From: Coriobacteriales bacterium
GTDB taxonomy: Bacteria > Actinomycetota > Coriobacteriia > Coriobacteriales > UBA8131
DNA: 7,820 bases
NCBI GenBank assembly: GCA_031286245.1
Contig: JAITUO010000217.1
Span: 1-7,820 of the forward strand
Reading direction: 5' to 3'
Shown: positions 4,022-7,820 of the stretch, piece by piece
Numbering within the stretch: position 1 is the first letter of the stretch
Layout of the letters: each line of letters begins with the position of its first letter
The notes under the pieces: model-generated
Database searches by the model: none
The model's input: only the letters and a program-made list of their open reading frames with translations
What the model was told of the DNA's origin: nothing
Position numbers and translations under genes: made by a program

Positions 4022-6175
4022 ATGGACCGCATTATTGAAGCTATTGGGGGTGCCATCGGTGGGGTTATGACAGTGATTGTCGGAATCCTGCTTTTTATCA
4101 TCCTGCTGTTTCTGTTCAGACGATTCTATCGTGTTGCCAGTGCTAACGAAGCATTAGTCATTTCCGGTGGGCGCCGTGCCAAACCACAGGTGATCATCGC
4201 CGGTGGCAAATTTGTCTCACCACTGAAAAAATGTGTGACCTTCCCACTAAACGTAATGACCATCCGCTCTGACGAACAGGAGACCCAATCCAATTCAATG
4301 GTGCCAATCATTGTCCAATGGACAGCTCAGTTGCGAGCCGATACTACAAATGAAGAAACCTTGGAACAGGCAGTCATCGGCTTTTTGGGTAGCAGTGAGA
4401 GTGATATTCGTGACTCTCTGAAACAGACTTTGGATGGCGAGGTCAGAGCTGTTCTGGGCTTGATGACACCAGAAGACGTCGTCCGCAACAAAGCAGACCT
4501 GTCGATGAAGGTTTCTGACAACGTCAATGACCGCATGAAAGAACTGGGTTTTATCCTCATTTCTTTAAATATTGCCGAAGTTACCGACCGTAACAATCAC
4601 TATTACAACCTTGGAGCTTTGGAACGTGAAGGCCGGCGGCGGGAAGCTGAGAATATCACGGCAGAGGCTGAGCAATCGATAGCAGAAACCAAGGCAGCGA
4701 CAGACAAGGCTGCCCGTTTTGCAGAGTTGATTAAAGAGGAGAATGTGGCTGAACGCCAACGCGATGTCGATCTGAAACGTGCCGGGTTTAAGGCTGAGGT
4801 TGACCAAGCCCAGACTGATGCAGCCTATGCTGGCCAAGTTCGTGAGCAGGAACGACTGACAGATTTGGCTACCAGGCAAGGTGCGGTAGCAGTTGAACGA
4901 GAGAAGCAGAGTCAGGCGGCAGCGGAAGCGCGACGAAATGTTGTAACTACCGAGGCTGAAACTGCTCGTCAAAAACTAAAGATCGAAACAGAAGCACAGA
5001 AGGATAAGGCCGAGATCGATGCTGTTGCTGCTGCCAGTATTGCCCAGAAAAGAGCAGCTGGTGAAGCGGAAGCAGCCCGCGAGAAAGCCCGTGGTGAAGC
5101 TGATGCGGTAAAGACCCGCGCTGAGGCTGATGCTGAACAGATCCGTCGTACCGGCCAAGCCAATGCTGATGCCGAGGAAGCTTTAGGTAAAGCCAGAGCA
5201 GCTGCGACTCTGGCAGAAGGGCAAGCCAAAGCTGAGGCAGAGAGGCTGATGGCTGAGGCTTTGGCAGCCAACGATGCTGTTAATCTACAAGTCACTCTGG
5301 CCGAGATAGAAAGCCGGACTCGTATCGAAGTCTCGACTGCCATTGCTACTGCGGTCGCCGAAGTTGGTACCAATACTACGATCATCGATCTGGGTGGTGG
5401 TGGGCCCACCGGAGACGGAGACTTGCTGAACCGTTTCATCGGCAATCTGCCAGAAACACTCAAACGCCTCGATGTCAAGAATCAGGCATTGAGCGGCAAA
5501 CCGATTGCTGATACTTTGAATGGTCTGGTGTCGGCATTGATAAACAAAGAACCTGTTCTGGAGTTGCCTGTAGACATTCAAACCCAAGAGCTACAACCCG
5601 ACCAGATGCTCAGTGCCGACGAAACCACATCAGAGCCACAGCCAGACTCGCTGCCTATTGAAGATGAAGTCACACCTGTAGAACCGCTGCCAGACTTGTT
5701 AATCGATGCAGACGAGGTCGAAGAGTATGCTGATGACATCGTACAAGCTGCGATCATTGATTTCACGGAGGCGATTATGGCTGATGTGGAGTATCCCTCC
5801 GAGCCACTCTCTACTCCAGATGCAATTGAGTCACCCAGCCTTGAAACGCCGATCTCGGTCGATCAGGCCTTAGTAGCTCAGGAGGTTATTACAACAGATT
5901 ATCATCTGGATAAAACCGAGACCGCTGAAATCGCTGAAATCGTCAAGACCTTGGCTGAAGATGGTAAACTGCTCGAAGATGAGCTGTCCGACCTGGTGGA
6001 TTTTTCGATATTTACTATCAGGCGGATCCGTGAGAGTGGTCAGTCAGTGAATCCAAGAAGTATTGCCCGGCAATTACTTGATGTCGACAGCGATGGCAAA
6101 ACCAGCGTCAAAGAACTGATCGCCGGAGTCCGCCGTGTCCGGCAAGCTCAGAAATCACTAAAGGATAAGCGCTGA
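4022..6175 (+). CDS. Flotillin/SPFH membrane scaffold protein with an acidic EF-hand-like C-terminal extension
   Basis: Flotillins are membrane-anchored scaffold proteins that organise functional membrane microdomains. The 717-residue product has one N-terminal membrane span (about 14-33). The SPFH/band 7 domain follows, running to about residue 200 (it includes ANEALVISGG and GGKFVSPLKKCVTFPLNVMTI). A very long Ala/Glu/Lys/Arg coiled coil comes next (about 200-430), rich in AEAE-type repeats. Then comes the flotillin C-terminal region with GTNTTIIDLGGGGPTGDGDL (449-468) and RFIGNLPETLKRL. Usual flotillins end near 500-520. Here about 200 more residues follow: a Pro/Glu/Asp-rich acidic linker (about 520-625) and a helical end with a canonical EF-hand loop DVDSDGKTSVKE (687-698) preceded by a degenerate partner (643-654). 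The gene appears to be its own unit after the rplA terminator and converges on a lipoprotein gene 27 nt downstream. No nfeD-type partner is seen. Confidence 0.9.
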   Translation: MDRIIEAIGGAIGGVMTVIVGILLFIILLFLFRRFYRVASANEALVISGGRRAKPQVIIAGGKFVSPLKKCVTFPLNVMTIRSDEQETQSNSMVPIIVQWTAQLRADTTNEETLEQAVIGFLGSSESDIRDSLKQTLDGEVRAVLGLMTPEDVVRNKADLSMKVSDNVNDRMKELGFILISLNIAEVTDRNNHYYNLGALEREGRRREAENITAEAEQSIAETKAATDKAARFAELIKEENVAERQRDVDLKRAGFKAEVDQAQTDAAYAGQVREQERLTDLATRQGAVAVEREKQSQAAAEARRNVVTTEAETARQKLKIETEAQKDKAEIDAVAAASIAQKRAAGEAEAAREKARGEADAVKTRAEADAEQIRRTGQANADAEEALGKARAAATLAEGQAKAEAERLMAEALAANDAVNLQVTLAEIESRTRIEVSTAIATAVAEVGTNTTIIDLGGGGPTGDGDLLNRFIGNLPETLKRLDVKNQALSGKPIADTLNGLVSALINKEPVLELPVDIQTQELQPDQMLSADETTSEPQPDSLPIEDEVTPVEPLPDLLIDADEVEEYADDIVQAAIIDFTEAIMADVEYPSEPLSTPDAIESPSLETPISVDQALVAQEVITTDYHLDKTETAEIAEIVKTLAEDGKLLEDELSDLVDFSIFTIRRIRESGQSVNPRSIARQLLDVDSDGKTSVKELIAGVRRVRQAQKSLKDKR
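5948..6115 (+). other. EF-hand-like pair at the flotillin C-terminus
   Basis: The second loop (codons 6080-6115, residues 687-698) reads DVDSDGKTSVKE, with Asp at 1, 3 and 5, Gly at 6, Ser at 9 and Glu at 12, the full calcium-ligand set, followed by L and helix-like sequence. The first (5948-5983, residues 643-654) reads TLAEDGKLLEDE. It keeps D5, G6, L8 and E12 but lacks acidic residues at 1 and 3, so it probably does not bind calcium and would serve as a structural partner. Loop starts are 44 residues apart, a little more than the usual 36 or so. Confidence 0.6.
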
Positions 6176-6179
6176 ATGC

Positions 6180-6194
6180 CTGGCTAAAGGCCAG
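6180..6194. other. Short hairpin in the convergent gap
   Basis: CTGGC pairs with GCCAG around TAAAG in the 27-nt space between the flotillin stop and the lipoprotein stop. The 5-bp stem has no T-run on either side. It may contribute weakly to ending both convergent transcripts, but it is not a convincing intrinsic terminator. Confidence 0.25.
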
Positions 6195-6202
6195 TAGCTG
6201 CT

Positions 6203-7138
6203 TTATTCAATACGAAAATCGACCCAGGTGTTTTCTACCACCAGGCGATAAGTGCCAACTGGTAGATTGCCATACCAGCCAAGATCGTAGGCTTTATCCA
6301 AACTATGTGCAGCAGGCAATGTGTAGAGTGGCAAGTTAAAAGCCCAGTTCCCGGGAATCTTGGGCACAACATACCACATATTGTCCAAATAAACCTGTAG
6401 TTCGTAAACCTCTCCAAATGACCATTCCGCCAATCCGGTGTTAGTAATCTGGAGATCCAACCGGCTTTGTCCCCAGGTTTTTATCGCCACACTGATGTTT
6501 TCGGCAGGAGCGATGATATGTGCTGGTGTCATATAGCTCCGGTTCCAGCCATTGGTATCTTTTGTCAGCAGACTGGCACAAGGCATGTTGTTGATGCCCA
6601 GATACTCACTGGCATTAGACCAGGTGTAGTCTGTCCTGAGGTGTCTAAAGTCGAAGTCGAAGTTATATGCCTTACCATCCTGAGCAATCCAGTAGCCATT
6701 CGACCAGGCAGCTTGAATTGACCAGCCGTCCGCTCTGCCGATTTCCAATCCATAGAGGGGCAAAGTGATATCTTTTAGAGACCAGCCTGGAGCTTCTATT
6801 GCTATCACACTATTCAAGTTGTCGAGAATTTCATTAACTACTACGTCGTCGTAACATATTGCTACCCATGTTTTTTCACCATCGTAGACATAAAGAGTCA
6901 ACGCACTGGTCGATGGTGATGCATCCTGTAGCAAAGTCTTGGGGCTAGAGACAAAGCTTGGTACGCCAGGTATTATGCTATTCGGGAAAGGCCTGCTTAT
7001 TACGGTAGTATCGTTTGATGGAGGGATTAGTTGCAGTGAGCCTTGGATTGGATCGTCAACTGTTTGAGAAGTGCAGCCAACCAAGATAATAGATAGCACC
7101 AGACAATGAAAAAAGCCCAGAATGTGTTTGATTCCCAT
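6203..7138 (-). CDS. Predicted lipoprotein with a C-terminal Ig-like (Big_14-type) domain
   Basis: I do not recognise a named gene. The 311-residue product starts with a lipoprotein signal peptide: K4, a hydrophobic core, then lipobox LVGC with the lipidated Cys at 22, so it should be anchored on the outer face of the cytoplasmic membrane. After a Ser/Thr/Pro-rich linker (about 23-80) comes a Trp/Tyr-rich beta-type middle region (about 80-210) of unknown fold. The C-terminus (about 214-311) looks like the bacterial Ig-like fold Big_14 by memory of the pattern: a GEVYELQVYLDNMWYVVP strand pair, later LGWYGNLPVGTYRLVVE. Function is unknown; binding or stress sensing at the surface is only a guess. 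ATG 7138 follows GGTGGTGA, one mismatch from the anti-SD complement. GTG 7150, also in frame, is less likely. It has its own promoter, converges on the flotillin gene and diverges from rplJ. Confidence 0.8.
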   Translation of the reverse strand: MGIKHILGFFHCLVLSIILVGCTSQTVDDPIQGSLQLIPPSNDTTVISRPFPNSIIPGVPSFVSSPKTLLQDASPSTSALTLYVYDGEKTWVAICYDDVVVNEILDNLNSVIAIEAPGWSLKDITLPLYGLEIGRADGWSIQAAWSNGYWIAQDGKAYNFDFDFRHLRTDYTWSNASEYLGINNMPCASLLTKDTNGWNRSYMTPAHIIAPAENISVAIKTWGQSRLDLQITNTGLAEWSFGEVYELQVYLDNMWYVVPKIPGNWAFNLPLYTLPAAHSLDKAYDLGWYGNLPVGTYRLVVENTWVDFRIE

Positions 7139-7180
7139 GGAATTCACCACCCTCAGTTCATCCTCTCTTTATTCAGAGAC

Positions 7181-7208
7181 ATTATAGCCAATTTGAATGC
7201 AAAGTCAG
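7181..7208 (-). promoter_or_regulatory. Promoter of the lipoprotein gene
   Basis: On the minus strand, CTGACT (7208-7203, 4 of 6) is followed after 16 nt by a perfect TATAAT (7186-7181). This places the transcription start near 7174 and gives a 5' leader of about 35 nt before ATG 7138. Confidence 0.7.
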
Positions 7209-7243
7209 CTTAAATTGCTATCATGACTGGATATATCGATCGT

Positions 7244-7272
7244 TTGACAGCCTGACCAGTATCCTTCATACT
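7244..7272 (+). promoter_or_regulatory. Probable promoter of rplJ
   Basis: A perfect TTGACA (7244-7249) is followed after a 17-nt spacer by CATACT (7267-7272, 4 of 6 to TATAAT). The predicted start near 7280 lies just before the L10-leader region, as expected. It is arranged back to back with the minus-strand lipoprotein promoter, 36 nt between the -35 boxes. Confidence 0.6.
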
Positions 7273-7280
7273 GAGCAGGC
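7250..7280. repeat. Inverted repeat across the rplJ promoter spacer and -10 box
   Basis: GCCTG (7250-7254) pairs with CAGGC (7276-7280), and CAGTAT (7257-7262) pairs with ATACTG (7268-7273), around loop CCTTC and a small 2x2 internal loop. It covers the predicted -10 box. It could be an operator for a dimeric regulator, or a hairpin in RNA started further upstream. Confidence 0.45.
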
Positions 7281-7356
7281 TTGAAAACTGAAAAACCGCT
7301 ACCGTAGACAGCCGGTGTCGCCAGACTTAATGGAGTAATCTCCAGCCTGCCGAGGT

Positions 7357-7398
7357 GGTCGTAAGTCATCCAGCACCTGCTATTGACCTGATACGACC
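7357..7398 (+). other. Antiterminator helix of the L10 leader
   Basis: GGTCGTA (7357-7363) is fully complementary to TACGACC (7392-7398), and GTCA (7365-7368) pairs with TGAC (7384-7387). The helix uses six of the eight bases of the terminator's 5' arm, so the two structures exclude each other. Its 5' end starts at the last base of the conserved CCGAGGTG element, so L10 binding there could block it. Confidence 0.6.
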
Positions 7399-7426
7399 CT
7401 TACGCGTAGCGAGGGTCGTTTTTTTT
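7393..7426 (+). terminator. Intrinsic terminator/attenuator upstream of rplJ
   Basis: ACGACCCT (7393-7400) pairs perfectly with AGGGTCGT (7412-7419) around an 11-nt loop, followed by a run of T to 7426. It lies 62 nt before the rplJ ATG and after the L10-leader motifs, so it is an attenuator rather than the end of another gene. Confidence 0.88.
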
Positions 7427-7474
7427 GTTGGCAATCTCTTAAAAAAACAGCTGCTAACAAACACTGAGGTTTCG

Positions 7475-7484
7475 AAAGGAGGTG
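7475..7484 (+). promoter_or_regulatory. Near-perfect RBS of rplJ
   Basis: AAAGGAGGTG gives an almost full match to the 16S rRNA 3' end and lies 3 nt before ATG 7488 (GGAGG core 5 nt away). It indicates high translation once attenuation is relieved and fixes the start. Confidence 0.92.
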
Positions 7485-7487
7485 TAC

Positions 7488-7820
7488 ATGCCAAGTAAGG
7501 CAAAATATGAGGCTGTGGAGCAGATCAAAGCAGACCTCAACTCGGCTGATGCCATCTGGGTGGTCGATTATCGTGGCTTGACAGTCAAGGAAGCTGAAGA
7601 ATTACGGGCCAGTATCCGGGCTCAGAACGCCAAGCTGAAGGTTTACAAGAATTCCCTGACCCAATTAGCTTTGCAAGATCTCGGACTGCCCAGCCTGGGT
7701 CCAATACTGGAAGGCCCATCGGCTTTCGTGTTCGTGACTGGTGACCCGGTTGCATCAGCCAAAGCTATTAAGACCTTTGCAAAGGCTAATCCTAAGCTTG
7801 AACTCAAAGGTGGGCTCCTC
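7488..7820 (+). CDS. rplJ: 50S ribosomal protein L10, 3'-truncated by the window edge
   Basis: L10 is the stalk protein that holds L7/L12 dimers on the ribosome and binds its own leader RNA. The frame is open for 111 codons to the window edge. Family features are DYRGLTVKEAEELR (27-40), KVYKNSLTQLAL, LEGPSAFVFV and DPVASAKAIKTFAK, ending at LELKGGLL. L10 is usually about 165-175 residues, so about one third is missing, including the L12-binding C-terminal helix. The preceding L10 leader, attenuator and very strong RBS agree with the call. rplL is expected downstream. Confidence 0.97.
   Translation, partial: MPSKAKYEAVEQIKADLNSADAIWVVDYRGLTVKEAEELRASIRAQNAKLKVYKNSLTQLALQDLGLPSLGPILEGPSAFVFVTGDPVASAKAIKTFAKANPKLELKGGLL

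Larger units (their letters stand above)
7285..7426 (+). promoter_or_regulatory. L10 leader: ribosomal protein autoregulatory RNA of the rplJ operon
   Basis: The stretch after 7294 matches the L10-leader pattern known from Bacillota: CTACCGTAGACAGCCGGTG, then ACTTAATGGAG, a small hairpin TGGAG/CTCCA (7331-7344, loop TAAT), then CTGCCGAGGTG (7347-7357). In this family the L10(L12)4 complex binds the leader and favours a downstream terminator, so excess L10 shuts off rplJ-rplL. The expected intrinsic terminator (7393-7426) and a competing antiterminator (7357-7398) are both present here. Recognition is by memory of the conserved motifs. The exact 5' end is uncertain. Confidence 0.82.

Noticed and set aside
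4622..5311. Repetitive GCTGAGGC-like DNA in the flotillin gene as a tandem repeat or CRISPR
   Set aside because: The similarity comes from Ala-Glu-rich coiled-coil codons, with irregular spacing and no identical repeat-spacer units.
4969..5478. A 169-codon open frame on the minus strand inside the flotillin gene
   Set aside because: It is the antisense reading of the Ala/Glu/Lys-rich coiled coil, gives a low-complexity Ala/Ser protein and has no RBS. It is a codon-bias shadow.
6467..6753. Plus- and minus-strand short frames within the lipoprotein gene
   Set aside because: They overlap the supported lipoprotein frame and have no RBS or recognisable domain.
7139..7150. GTG 7150 as the lipoprotein start
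   Set aside because: The GGTGGTGA sequence that would be coding in that case works better as the RBS for ATG 7138, which also gives a more usual signal peptide.

Overview
The window comes from a bacterial ribosomal-protein and transcription-factor cluster. The core order is tuf, rpmG, tRNA-Trp, secE, nusG, rplK, rplA and, after an interruption, rplJ. Base composition looks close to 50% GC (estimated by eye), Shine-Dalgarno sites are mostly strong, and UGA is used as a stop (rplA and the flotillin gene), so the standard code applies. The order tuf-rpmG-(trnW)-secE-nusG-rplK-rplA, an L10-leader attenuator before rplJ, and a surface lipoprotein with a C-terminal Ig-like domain of a kind I associate with Bacillota all suggest a Gram-positive-type organism, perhaps a divergent member of Clostridia. 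I cannot fix the taxon from the sequence alone.

Region by region. Positions 1-1908 hold the 3' part of tuf (EF-Tu), then rpmG (L33), tRNA-Trp(CCA) and secE, all on the plus strand with short gaps. nusG follows 2 nt after secE and has no obvious ribosome binding site of its own. A hairpin with a short T-run overlaps the nusG stop. A structured leader then precedes rplK (L11) and rplA (L1), which are 2 nt apart and end at a textbook intrinsic terminator. Positions 4022-6175 hold a long flotillin/SPFH protein with an unusual acidic C-terminal extension ending in an EF-hand-like pair. Convergent to it on the minus strand is a predicted lipoprotein (6203-7138) with its own good promoter. Divergent from that lipoprotein, a plus-strand promoter, L10-leader RNA, terminator/antiterminator pair and very strong RBS lead into rplJ (L10), which is cut by the window edge.

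How the parts work together. EF-Tu, L33, L11, L1, L10 and tRNA-Trp serve translation. NusG couples transcription with translation, and SecE is part of the SecYEG translocon. The control points are probably the L10 leader (L10 autoregulation), the terminator after rplA, and possibly an L1 site in the rplK leader. The flotillin and lipoprotein genes are envelope genes placed between rplA and rplJ, which are adjacent in most bacteria, and they split the cluster into separately promoted units.

The main oddities are the EF-hand-bearing flotillin, the acidic tail on L11, the long lysine-rich N-terminal extension on SecE, and the envelope-gene insertion. I saw no CRISPR array, IS element or clearly new defence system.
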